DNA of 64,000 bases, taken from positions 464,001 to 528,000 of the forward strand of contig OU015653.1 of assembly GCA_907165275.2 (NCBI GenBank), given 5' to 3'. Positions 12,642 to 25,300 of the stretch are shown in pieces (the first letter of the stretch is position 1; every line of letters begins with the position of its first letter). This DNA is from Zygaena filipendulae. Lineage: Eukaryota; Arthropoda; Insecta; Lepidoptera; Zygaenidae. Position numbers and translations under genes: made by a program. The notes below the pieces were generated by a model. It searched no databases and had not been told where the DNA came from. It was given only the letters and a program-made list of their open reading frames with translations.

Positions 12642-12834
12642 ACTAGTTCCACGCGTTGATTTCAGAGTTCCCGTGGAAATTCCAGGATAAAAGTACCTAC
12701 CCTATGTCACTCGGGGACACTGTGGTTTCAAAGAAGTGGATGAATTTTTAAAATCGGTTAAGAAGTTTTTGAGTTTTTGCATTACAAACAAACATACAAA
12801 AATCAGATATTTTCTCTTTATAATATTAGTAAAG
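12642..12834 (-). repeat. Lep1-type Helitron copy
   Basis: Starts CTAGTTCCACGCGTTGATTT and ends TTTATAATATTAGTAAAG, the usual outer ends of this family in reverse orientation. Confidence 0.6.
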
Positions 12835-12962
12835 ACTATCAGGTATTCATTGAGTTTTCACCCTTGTGTATTTCAGAATTCCTTCGAGAACTCTTTGTTA
12901 TAGTATAGGTTATACACCATCCATTTACCACCGAAGAAAAGAAAATAAGTAGGTATCAATGA

Positions 12963-13160
12963 CTACTATAAAACAAAGTCGCTTTCTCTGTCCCTATATC
13001 TCTATGTATGCTTAAATCTTTAAAACTACGCAACGGATTTTGATGCGGTTTTCACCAATAGATAGAGTGATTCATAAAGAAGGTTTATAACTATATTTTA
13101 TCCTGGAATTACTGCGGGAACTCCGAAATTACCGCGGGTGAGACCGCGCGGGTCAGCTAG
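12963..13160 (+). repeat. Lep1-type Helitron copy
   Basis: Starts CTACTATAAAACAAAGTCGC, contains ACGCAACGGATTTTGATGCG, and ends CGCGGGTCAGCTAG. It is the same subfamily as 44201-44402 and 58147-58330. Confidence 0.65.
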
Positions 13161-13381
13161 TTTCATTATATAGAATGTCTTTGGTAGGTATCTAGGTACC
13201 TAACCATGACACGCGCTTGAAATGACTAAAGTTGTGACGTTGGAATCAATTATAATAATGAATCATTTTATTAAAATTAGTTAAAATTAGTTTCGTTGCG
13301 GTTATACAGGCGAAAAAAACTCTGTCGAAACAGTCTTGTTGCAATAGCCACTTAGCTAGGAAGGTACGTACTTTATTAGAG

Positions 13382-13858
13382 CCGCCGCACTCAGAGTCGA
13401 CTTTAATGACTACTTAGTTAAGTATAGATTTTTAAAACAAAACTGCCGCAATCAGAGACGTTCAGTAAATTAATGTTAATTGGCATTTAATGAGATGTAA
13501 CTTAATTAGTTAAATGCCAACTAACATTAATTTATTAAACTTGTCTGATTGCGGCGGTTTTGTTTTAAAAACCTATACTTAACTAACGGCCGCACTCAGA
13601 GTCGACTTTAATGATTACTTAGTTAAGTATAGATTTTTAAAACAAAACTGCCGCAATCAGAGACGTTCAGTAAATTAATGTTAATTGGCATTTAATAAGA
13701 TGTAACTTAATTAGTTAAATGCCAATTGACATTAATTTATTAAACTTGTCTGATTGCGGCAGTTTTGTTTTAAAAATCTATACTTAACTAAGTAATCATT
13801 AAAGTCGACTCTGAGTGCGGCGGTAAGTAATCATTAAAGTCGACTCTGAGTGCGGCCG
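13382..13858. mobile_element. Fold-back MITE, outer copy, interrupted by a second copy
   Basis: The outer element starts CCGCCGCACTCAGAGTCGAC and runs to 13586, then resumes at 13827 (GTAATCATTAAAGTCGACTC) and ends ...GTGCGGCCG at 13858. The missing piece of its right arm is exactly where the inner copy sits. A TAA follows the right end (13859-13861), but the left flank has decayed. Confidence 0.85.
13587..13823. mobile_element. Fold-back MITE, inner copy
   Basis: A 237-bp copy beginning CGGCCGCACTCAGAGTCGAC and ending CTCTGAGTGCGGCGG, with TAA at 13584-13586 and TAA at 13824-13826. Removing it and one TAA restores the continuous right arm of the outer copy, which proves the insertion and fixes the element ends. 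Confidence 0.9.
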
Positions 13859-13861
13859 TAA

Positions 13862-14885
13862 ATATTTTCGGCTGTAGGTACTAGAGGTACCTACCATAGA
13901 TTTTAATTCTTATTTTTAATATGTAATATTTCATTATCAGTGCAATAATACAATATTTCATTCGAGTGCTTGAAGTAAATACATATTTTAATATTTAAAA
14001 TTTCATTTCAATGTGCCGTTGATTGATTTTTGATTGCGGCTGTGGTTCATTGTTGGTCGAGTTGACAGATTTTTTTTCCGCTTGCTTAATTTAAATAGAT
14101 CAACCTGCTTTTTTCATAAAAATATTTAAGTACCTACTTCTTCTTTATAATAGATACTTGAATCGTAACTACTCGACTTCATGATAAGATCTTTTGTTAA
14201 ACTAATATTCTTTGCTATCAGTTGCAGTTAAATTATTTAGTTTTATTTTTACTTTGCTATGAGAGACGTAACTATGATCACGTAAGTCGGTAAGTTTAAA
14301 TAAAAAATAAAAAGTGGGGCTGAAGGTTGAAAAAGTGAAACATTTATTTTATGATAATATATTACGTGCATATTTGTCTTTCGGACTAAATCGGTTTTTG
14401 TGTTATTTTTAACTTTTTAATGTAGGTGCATTTTCATGTGTTTTAAAGTCGGTTTTAATTTTTTTGTTAAATTTTACCTCGGGAATATTATACTCTTTCA
14501 AACAAAAAAAAGAATGTTTCGAATCGGTCTAGCCGTCTTCGCCTAATCGTGTAACAAAAATACAAAAAAAAAAATCATACAGTCGAATTGAGAACCTCCT
14601 CCTTTTTGGAAGTCGGGTATAAATGATTAAAACTGGTAAAGTTCTTTTTAGTTTATTTCATTAAGTAATTGAAACATTATCAGAATGTATCAGTTATTTT
14701 CTCGGTAGGTATAACTTACATAATACACATCCAAAGCAACATGTGCAATATTTTCATAGTAAACTTTAAACTTTTAATTACTTATATGATCGTAATATGA
14801 TACATTCATTTTTATTATTAAAATCTACGACTAGAAAATTATGTATGTACATGCCGCTTTTATTTACAAAATGTATAAGACGTGG
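13862..14885. other. AT-rich intergenic stretch with one repeat-like block
   Basis: Around 14443-14620 the text runs from AAAGTCGGTTTTAATTTTTT to GAGAACCTCCTCCTTTTTGG and then AAGTCGGG, a combination I associate with a dispersed lepidopteran repeat (recalled, not searched). The remainder shows nothing recognisable. Confidence 0.4.
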
Positions 14886-14888
14886 TAA

Positions 14889-15327
14889 AATTAGCTGCAA
14901 ATATTTACAGGGCTGAAAGTATACGTGATAACAAACAGAATAAGCCAAAAAATAATATTAAAAGTTCGGTAGTTTTTCAGAATATGAGGAATATAAATTC
15001 AATGAAAAAACATTACAATTATATTCACAAGGTACACAATACACGTAGCTCACTAATACGTGTATATGTATTCATGAGCGCAACACGCGCCACGCACACA
15101 ACGAGCGATGCATTAGCTGGTCAGCTCGATCGAGGTCATTGACCGTTATCTTAAGGTCTTAAGATAACGGTGCGCGGCAATGTGTGTGTAAAGCGATTGA
15201 GCGGTGAGCGCCTTCGTATGTTTTCTTTTTGATTGATTTATTTTATTATAACTTTTTTTATCATTTTTATTTTATGGGCATGTTTATAACGGTGTACGGT
15301 TTCAACCCTGTAAATATTTGCAGCTAC
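14889..15327. repeat. Inverted-repeat-bounded element with internal hairpin
   Basis: TAGCTGCAAATATTTACAGG near 14889 is the inverted complement of the sequence ending near 15327, over about 26 bases with one mismatch. Inside, at about 15142-15171, is a perfect hairpin with arms ACCGTTATCTTAAG and a 2-base loop. No clear target duplication was found, so the family is unassigned. Confidence 0.6.
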
Positions 15328-15604
15328 TTGTTAACTTAAACTATATTACTTAGGTATAATGTAGGTAGGTACATAGTACACTTCCGACGTGATTATGTTT
15401 TATTTAGCCTTCATAATTGGGTTTCACTAATATAACAAACTGATGCACCTACATCATGAAATATTATAAAGGATTCAATACAAACAAATTGTATTCTAAC
15501 ATAACAAGCACTAATTTTATTAGTAACTCGAAATAATTGGCTTAACATTTTATACATACACATCGCATACAAAATCAAATCGAACACTTTACACAATCTT
15601 CAAT

Positions 15605-15692
15605 TTTAAAGAAAAATGTCAAAGACACCTGGTTGTATTGTTATTCTGCTTTTGTACCATGATAATACCTAAGTTTAAATAAATAAATAACA
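15605..15692 (+). repeat. LINE 3' end with TAAA-type tail
   Basis: TTTTGTACCATGATAATACC then AAGTTTAAATAAATAAATAA, a diverged match to the 3' end at 47505-47631. Confidence 0.55.
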
Positions 15693-16043
15693 ATGAAAAT
15701 CAAATAAGGAAAGACTCCTCATTTCCTTCTTTGTAATTTAGATGATTTTATTTTTATGCTCATAATGTTGTAAGAGGACTAAAACGACTTTTATCTCTCC
15801 GGTTGACTACCTACCCACCTACCTAACCTACACTTAAATTAACGACTGTGGCACATTTTTTTGCGATGTATGATTTTTCAATTTCAACAATATTAGATAC
15901 TTTTGGAACATACTTGTACCCGACGATTTAGGTCGTAGGTCCGATTTCTACTATTTAAAGAGTACCTACTGAAATTGATTCAAATTTTTATATAGTTTCG
16001 TATGTAATATTTATGTTCGTTATTATAATAATATACGTAGGTA

Positions 16044-16279
16044 CAGTGGACCACATAGACAAATATACCACCTTATACAACTTATACTGTTTGTAAAACG
16101 TCTTTATGACGTTTTACGTGGCCGTTTTTGCAGCTCCAATATTCGTTTTTCGCTTGTATTGGAATTTGGAGCTTGGAGCTGCAAAAACGGCAAATTATAA
16201 CGTCGCGTCCGCGTCATACAGACATTTTACAAACAGTATAAGTTTTAGAAGGTGGTATACTTGTCTATGTGGTCCACTG
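16044..16279. mobile_element. Mariner-type MITE with very long inverted repeats
   Basis: 236 bp beginning CAGTGGACCACATAGACAAA and ending in its inverted complement, flanked by TA at 16042-16043 and TA at 16280-16281. The arms match over about 65 bases (CCACCTT, ACTTATACTGTTTGTAAAA). An inner inverted pair, GGAGCT...AGCTCC with CCGTTTTTGCAGCTCCAAT, continues toward the centre. TA duplications and a CAGT-type end fit Tc1/mariner. There is no transposase. Confidence 0.8.
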
Positions 16280-16311
16280 TACAGTAAAAATGTAAATTCA
16301 CATTGAGAACT

Positions 16312-19300
16312 TCAATAAATCTTAATCAGAGGATCTGATACAAACGGTGCGAATGTATCGGGATTTTTGATTTTCTTCTTTTTCAAAGGACAACTCTTCT
16401 GCTTGAGTCCCGTCTCGGATTTGTTGTGAATCGGCTTGTACTGCGTCGAAATAGATACGCCATTTTTTGTGTTCATCACATTCTTTTTGCACCCGTTAAA
16501 TTTTCTTACACTAATATTATGTTTATTGTTGGCTACTCTTTTGTTTTTGTGTATAGCATCCGAAGCGTTATCCGTGTTGTATTCGCCACTAAAAGTTCTG
16601 GATTTTAAATTTAAAATTTCATTTTTACCTAACACTGCCACCTCCAATTGGCTGTGGTGGAGACAAGTGGAATCGGCCTGGAACAATAAAAAAAAAATTT
16701 TATCGTTTATATCTACCGTTTATAGCATGTGCAGGACAAAACAAATGTCACAGTAAACTGTCGACGTACTTGTAAGTACGAACTGAAGAGAGAACTGTTT
16801 TAATAATGGGCATGTTTGCTTAAAAAATAATTAGGTAAGTGCCTACTAAATTAATTCTCCGAAAAATATGTATATTTTCATAAACTGATAAAAATTATGT
16901 CCCCGAAATTGGTTATTTTATTGGGTAGGTACTTACTCGTGTCTTTAAACGATCTATAAATTTGATAGTGGGTGTCTTGTGTCGCGCTTGGAGGGAATAG
17001 AAATTCATATTCAAATTAATGAAGTAGGTTTTATTAAGTTAAACTCATTTATGACAACTCCAACACAACAGGGCTCTTATCCACTATGACCAAAAACATT
17101 CCTCGCCCATAACGCACGTTCTAAAAACTCAATCCTAATCGCTGCAGACGCCAAATTACTAGGAATTAATATTCTGTGTGCCATAAGTCATGTTGCAAAG
17201 GATATTTTTAAGTGAAATTTCTTTGAGCACAAGGGAAAAACAATTTTTGTGGCGCAGTATCTTAACGTGGCGCGTTATGGTCATGTGAGTAAGCGCCCAG
17301 TATGGTTTATAGGATTAAGCCCCGTGCACGCAGCCGGCTGCCGCGCGACACTCACGCCGCTCCGCGCGGGCCGCTGGTAGAGCGCAGCGCGGCCCGCCAG
17401 CTCGCGCCGCAGCCGGAACGCGTGCGCAGCCAGCACGTGCGCCTGCGCCGGGCGCCCGGCGCTGCGGGCGCTGTGCCATCTGTTGACATTTCCAACAACA
17501 CTATAATGAGGATTTAATAATAAATGAAATCGCTAAAGAAGATAAATCAAGTGGTCCCTGCCGTGTTCAAGACTTATTTTTATTTAACACACATTTGTGT
17601 AGTACGTTACTTTACAATTAATAATAATTATAATATCATTGGTAGGTACTACAACGCTTTATTTTAAGTACATCTTTCAAACTGTAGAAAAGATTTAAAT
17701 TTTTAAGAAAGTTCATATTGTTTTCTGTTAAGTTATAGATTAACTATGTAATAAATAAAATAAAAATGTTTTTTTTTTGTGTAGGCTCAAAGATAAAACA
17801 CATATAGTTTTTGTACCTAATATTCATTAAAATTATTTAAAACCACTCAATGAATAAATAAAGTGCATAAAAACTCTATACTACTTGTGATTTACTATAC
17901 CAAGTGTTAACTTGAGTTATTTATGGTGAGTAAAGTTTATCTATACACCAGCAACAATCTCACTGTGATTCAACCAAGGTTCACAACCAAGTGGTTATTT
18001 ACTACACAATGATGACTATTGCTGACACCCGGCGCTCCTTCGAGTCCTATTTACTGATGAGGATAGCTGGTTTTGGGACACAACTTAAGTCATCATCAGT
18101 CAGGCAGAGAACACGACAGATACACTTACCGATATCCAGAAACAGACTATAGAATGAGAATTTGCATTTGCTGTTTGGATGTTTACTGAAGCCTGAACCT
18201 AATTTACCTTGTAAGCAGTTGCAGCAGTCGCGCCCTCTGTCCGCGTTGCCGCAGGACTAACGCAGCGGCCCGCACCGCGACGGCACCCGCTCGCATCTCG
18301 CGTCGCAGCGAGAGCCGCACCGCTTGTATATAGTACTCAAGAGACTGTGGCATTAGACCTGTATTGTTAGACAAAAACACCAGATGGGAGTGATCACAAA
18401 CCACTTATCCGGAAAGAAGGGTAACTAGAACCTCCAAAGAATACTTTTCAAAGAATACTTTTCCCCTTTCAGCCCCTGAGCTTCCAGCTGCTCTAATGCT
18501 TAGGAGAATTGGAAATTGAATGAATCGAATTTGAGGTCACCGATACTATATTTTAACTTTTGCCTGGCTTCGCTCGTGTTAATCTAGATTTTGTCAATCA
18601 AGTTTCTATAATTTCTTTTTCTGGATGAAAGGGTGAAACGTGTCTAGGAAAATTCATGATGATCGATTGAACAGCGCTCATGCAATGAGTGCTTGCAGTT
18701 GTATCATGGTTGCAAATTGTGTCGTGTTAACGTAAAATATGTATAAATGTAGGTACTTATTATGAAACTGGCAAACAAGTCAAGCAATTGGACGTTTTCG
18801 TAATTTAATCCTTACCTCGTTCTTTCATCCAGTTTCCGTAAAGAAGATAATGTTCCCAATTGCTGGGCTCTAATTCCAGAAGTTTATCCAGCATTGGCTT
18901 CTTTCCTTCAAGAGGTCGGAGAAGCAGCAGCTCCAAGTAAGCGTGGACAAACCTCGGCTCAAGGGTTATGCAACGCTCCAGCATCTTCAAAGCCTCTTGT
19001 TTTCGATTCTTCTTTCTGAACAAAAAAATACACCTTGATGACACAGAACATAGCGTGTAAGGGATCAACTAGGTACATTTATTCAGCTCCATTCATGTTC
19101 TGCAGAACGATTCTGATCACATTCTATCAGCCGCGTACAGTTTTATAACTGTGCACGAACCATCTACACTACAGCGTTCAGTGCTAAAAGCGGCGGAACA
19201 GCGCTGAACGCGGCGGAACAGCGCTGAACTCTATCTATAGCATTCGCATGATAAAAACAAATTTTTCTTCATTTTATACCTGTTTGCCACGAAAATTGAA

Positions 19301-22300
19301 TAGACGCGGAAAGTTGAACGGATGCACACCTATACGCATCTTCATACACAATAGTTGTTTTCTATGGACAATAGCTGAACAGAGCTGAATAAGTATGGTT
19401 AGTACCTAAATACACTTAAATCTCTCAAACTAAATACCATTGTGATGTACTATCTCTTCCATCCTCCCCGAAGAAACAATCAGGAAGGACAAGAACAAAA
19501 AAACCTTTTTCTTACTTATTTGCACACCAAGCAACGCAAAAAGATTCTCGACAAAGGTACCTAGGTAAGTAAGAAAGTAACAGATTTTTTTTTGCGTTGC
19601 GAAATAAACATAGTCAGGTGTTGAAACATCGTATTTACTATGAAAAACACACAATAGGATGTACTTATTAAATTATTACGAAACGACATTGCGTCAACAA
19701 CTGGTACTGTTCCTTGACTTCAGAGAAGGTCAGTTATAAAGAGATGGCATCATTTGCGTGAATCTTATCTTCTGCTGTTAAAGGATTACTTTTCATAATA
19801 TAAATATTGTTTTATGTTACAATAATAGTTATTACGGATCATTGAGGCTTCTGTAAATATTGATATTTATTATTAGCTTTTGCCTGCGGTTTCGTTCGCG
19901 TTATTGTATATTTTGTTATTAAATTTTTTACCCCTGGGAAAGAGTGTTTTTTTTCTGGATTAAAAGTCCTATGCCCTTTTATGTACAACGTATTATTATG
20001 CGAAGTTTCATGATGATCGGTCGAGTACCTAGCTAGGGTGTGAAAGTGTAACTAACAAACTCACATTTGCATTTATAGATTCTTAGGTACCAAAAACTAC
20101 TCAACTGACCGTCATGAAATTTTGCAAACATATTGTCAGGAGTACAGAGGACGTATATCCTCTATTATCCCGGAATTCCCGCGAGTGGCACCGCGGGGAA
20201 CAGCTTGTATCTTTATAAATAGCCGGGTATTCTTTCACTAACGAAATTCACGCGGGAACTCTCAAAATAACGCACAGGCAACATAGTGTTATCTCCATTC
20301 AAGTTACCTACTATTCATTCCCAAGATAACACTTAAATTCCTTAATATATGGGCGACCGAGCTTCGCTCGTAGCGCCATCTGTTGTTAAGTAGAAAAGCA
20401 GCACCAAAAACTCATTTTTAATTGCCTGAAAACACGCATCAAAACGACGTTTTCTAAAAATGAAACCTAGCTAGATCGATTAATCGCCCCCGAAACCCGC
20501 TGCATACTAAATTTTATGAAAATCGTTGGAGCCGTTTCTAAGATTCAGATGATAATAATATATTTATTTATTGCTCGTTTAAAGATAGAAGATAGATTCC
20601 ACACAAAAAATTATCAAGATTTACCTGTAAAGTTTAGCTAAATTGTAGTGGGCGTTGACATGATCTCTGTTATATTTAAGCGCCTGAAGGAAGTGATGCT
20701 CAGCGCGACCCGAAGCGAGGACCAGCGTTCCCAAGTTATTGTGGGCGCTCGCGTAACTCGGCCATAATCTGCAAATCGATAAATATTGACGACCCGCTTG
20801 GCTCAGTAGGTCACCACGCCTGCCCGCTAATCAGGGGATGCCGGGTTCGACTCCCGTTGGGACTTTGTGTGATGAACACAGCGTTTCACTTTCCAGTATG
20901 GGCGTGTTGTATATCTATTATCTATACTAACATTATATAGAGAAAAGATTTGATTTTTTGTTTGTTTGTTTGTTTGTTACGATTTAATTTAAAAACTACT
21001 GGACAGATTTCAAAAATTCTTCCACCATTAGAAAGCTACATTATCCCTGGTATATTGTAATCCGGAATCCCCGCGGGAACTCCGAAATTATCACGGGTGA
21101 AACCGCGCGGGATAACTAGTCTGTGGTAAAATATTACCCTAAAAACTTTAAGAAAAAAAAATGGCATTAATTTTAACGAAGTCACCAGACTTACTTAAGA
21201 GCCTCTTTGTAATGTTTGATCGCATTCTCTTGTTCCTCGATGTCCTTTAGAAAGTTTGCGAAGTTGTAGTGAAGTTTGGCGTTGTGGGGAAGAACGTTCA
21301 GGTCAGCTCTGGAATAAATCACGAAAATGTATGGTTGAATGGACGTAGAAGTCCAACGAGAGAATTCTCATTTCTTGGTCAGATATCAGAAACTCGATCC
21401 TATGATCGATTGCCATAAGGCATAGAGACTTTACAGTAAAAGGGGATACTGAGGCTACGTTCTTGTGACTATGACCTGCAGACCTTAAGAGAAAGGGTAG
21501 GCTGAAGTCACCTAAGTGGGGAAATTATAAAGCGCTGATATTAACAATATTATATATGTAACAGACAAATTCGACAATGTTTTAGAATCTTTATTTATTT
21601 ATTTACTTTAATCCACAGCACTTAAAAACTAATTAACAGTACTTTTATATATTACTTACTGCCAATTACGGACTAACATTTTGTAAACTAAAGACATAAA
21701 AAAATACCATTAAAATATGTTGACACCTAGTTAGAATACAAAGCCCAAATTAAACACAAATTTAACATTAAACATTATTGGACAAATGTTATTAAAGAAT
21801 ATTTTTACGATAAAAGAGTAGAATAGAATAGAATAGAAAAAAGTTTATTTGATACCATAAAGATAAAATAAGTACAATCGTGAGACTTAAACTAGAATAG
21901 TTGGTACCAAAATGGCTACCACTCAGCATTATGCCGTGGCACTAAGTTCCACGACGCTGATTTTCAGTGGCGACCGTAGAAGGGAGATGGCTTCACACTA
22001 CCAATAAGACCGTCCACAATCTACATTTCTTAAGATAATTTAAGTGGAGATAATTTAAAAAGTAAAAATAGAGTAAGTATATATAATAAAAAAGCTAAGT
22101 AAATTATCATAATGTATGTTGCGGGGTATGCCTAAGAAGACTTAATATATAATCAGAAATAAATCCCTACTAATAATACAAATGCGAAGGTAACTCTGTC
22201 TGTCTGTCTGTCTGTTGCGCTTTCACGCCCCAATGGCTCAGCCGATCATCGTGAAACTTTGCATACACGTTGTCAGGGGTACAGGGAAGGACATAGAGTA

Positions 22301-25300
22301 CTTTCATCCCGAAATTTCCGCGGGAACTCCGAACTTATCGCGGGTAACCGCGGGGAACAGTTAGTCAGAAATAAAATCAGAAACGGCTAAGACAATTCTT
22401 TTTGTTCCATTAGTAAAAGAGATTTTAACTTTAATTTGAACAAGCGCTTAATCGGTTAATCTCTCCTTTCCTTTACAATAACCAACAGGGTCAGTGCGTG
22501 AGACTATTTCTTAACAAAATATAGCTGTTCCCCGCAGTTTCATCCGCGTTAATTTCGGAGATCCCGTGGGAGTTCGGGGATAAAAGTTACCCTATGTCCT
22601 TTTCTGTGCATCTGACAACGTGTAGTATGCAATAAGTAATCCAATTTCACCCGCGTTCATTTCAGAGTTTCTGTGGCAATTCCGGGATTAAGTACCCTTT
22701 GTATTATTATGATATATTACTGTAAAGTATTACTAAAACCCATTCAGTAGTTTGTAGTGCGTGAAAGAGTAACAAACATCCATACATCCGTCCATACAAA
22801 TTTTTGCGTTTATCCTATTAATATTATAAATTTGAAAGTGCGGATGTTTGGATATTTGGATATTTGAATATTTGGATGTTTGGTTGTTTGGATGTTTGGT
22901 TGTTTGGATGTTTGGTTGTTTGGATGTTTGGATGTTTGGATATTTGGATATTTGGATATTTGGATATTTGGATGTTTGGATGTTTTTTACTGAATCACGC
23001 AAAAACGGCTGAACGGATTTGGATGAAATTTGGCATACACGTTGTCGGGGTACAGAGAAGGACATAGGGCACTTTTTATCCTGGAATTTCCGTGGGAACT
23101 CCGAAATTAACGCGGGGCTCAGCTAGTTTATAATATCAGTAGGATTAGTAAGGATAAATGTATAGAGTATACCTTAGCAACGTCTCTCTTGTCCTCCAGT
23201 CCCTATTCCTCAAGTGCGTGCGCGCCGCCCCCGCCGCCACGAGCGCGGCCATTCCTATCATCAGCAGCTTCCTGGCGCCAGCTCCACGGCTCCACATCAG
23301 TTGGATGCCGTACACAGTGATTATCACTGAGCCGACACTGGAAAGTAATTGTTTTTACTATGATTAGAAGGAAAGTAAGAAAGAAATAGTATATTTCATT
23401 ACAAGTGCGGAAAGCCTGTCATTGCAAAGAGTTCCGACAAATGTCTACCCGAGCCGAGGCGCAGCCGAAGGTGAGGGTTGACAGTCGGAACTAGTTGCAA
23501 TGACGGTTCCGCACGTGTACTGAACAACTATTTTTAATACAGTTACGAAAAAATTAAGCAATTTAATAAAATATCAAAAACACAACAAACTCAACTAAGT
23601 TCCAACTGTGATCAAGAGATGGCGCTAGTCGTATTAGTAATGCGAAACCTACGTTTCGCAATGCAAAAAGTGTGTCAAAGTCGTGTCGCCATTTTTGACA
23701 GTTGGCAAAGAGAACGCACGAGTTCGGGAAAGGTAAACAAAAAGCTCGAGTATGTAATAGCCCACATCCCGAACGCTAAACGTCCCTGCAATACGCCACT
23801 TTTTGAGCAACTGTATTAAAAATTATATTTTCCAACACAATACGTAACAAATGCTCAATTGGAACATTATTGCTGACCAAATTGTCCGGCTCAGCATGAC
23901 TCTTCATATAACCATATATTTTTTAAATTACGAGTGCAATTTTATTATTTTTACTGATCCATCACTGGTTTCTGTTAACTAAATGGTAATCATAAATTTA
24001 ACTTCATTTGTTCTCGAGATCAAAAAGAAACAACCGTAAAGTTTGTTCAAATACCTCGGCATGTAGAGTACTCTCTCAGCGACGACAAACCCCACAGTGA
24101 CCAGCAAGTTTGAGGCTGGCAAGTAAGGGATGACCAGCAACATCAGACCAACCACCGCTGGTGTGTGCCTTTGCAGCTGCAACAGAATATATTTAAGCAG
24201 TAAGTACCTACCTATCATTATGACAATTCATCCTAGAACTGTTTTCAATTAAATGAGATTAATCACTATCCAAAACATTCAAGATAAATTTATTTAACTC
24301 TCTAAAAAGGGAGGAAGTTCTCAATTCATCAACATTTTTATTTGATATATTTTACGAAATAACTTCGTTAGTTTTAAACCAATTTCAATATACTAGATAA
24401 TTATAGATACTATTTTATTTATAAGGTTTTCCATCTATGGTTGTTTGATAAAAAATAAGATCAATTATGATCTCTTGCACAATCTAAAGTAGCTTTTTTG
24501 CAAAAGTGACTATAATTTTACCTTCAGAAAAATTTGTTTTGTATAAAAAACGGTTATATTCTAAATCTCACCTCAAAGTCTGATAAGCAGCTATATGATA
24601 GCGCCAAAAGCGCAATAACCGCAGCACAGGTAACTAAATTCCTCGGATCCCAGCCGCTGGTGATGAGAGGCACTGATCCCATTTGCCAGTCATGGCTGAG
24701 GGTCCACGGGCACAGGAGCAACCACCAGTTGAAGGCCGCCAGGTAACAGAAGGTCATCAACCTAGAAAATTACAAACTAAAATACTTAGAGAGAAGGTGT
24801 TGATTACGTCATCAAATTCGAAAAAGCATCAAGAAGAAGAAGATTAATACAAATTTTCGTTCACATAACAGTGCACGCTAACCTGGTGGTATCAAGATAT
24901 TGTCTGTCTTGCTCATCGCCTAAAAAGACGAAGACAACCTCTTGATGGAGTATCAAGTATTAGTAGTGTTTATTAATAAAATACTAAATTTAAAGTGTTT
25001 TGTTAATCCTTGACTGATGAAGTGTTATTATGTTGTTGGAAGTCTTTGTTTTACTCGTATATTTGTGTCATGGCAGCAGCGGCTGCGTTAGTGACAGTTT
25101 AATTCAATGTCAACACATGAAGTAAAATTGAAAACTAATCATGACCGATGAAATATCGTAGGTATCGTAGTTACCTGACAACGAATGAAGGATGAAAAGC
25201 AGGTGGATTGTCCTGAGGGGAGAATGCTGGCAGCGAGCCTTGCAGCAGTGCCAGCCTAGCGGTCGCCAGCAGGGCCAGCGCTGTCAGTGCTCTTATAGAT

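Noticed and set aside
16426..16756. Two plus-strand frames of 60 and 106 codons
   Set aside because: Antisense of the terminal TMTC exon; no recognised domain. The minus-strand reading joins in phase with the upstream exon.
20791..20870. A tRNA gene
   Set aside because: Box A and box B are present, but the acceptor and anticodon stems do not pair and a SINE body follows, so it is SINE-derived.
22733..23067. Open frames on both strands across the octamer array
   Set aside because: Produced by the 8-bp repeat (low-complexity WMFGCLDV and NIQTSKYP patterns), not a gene.
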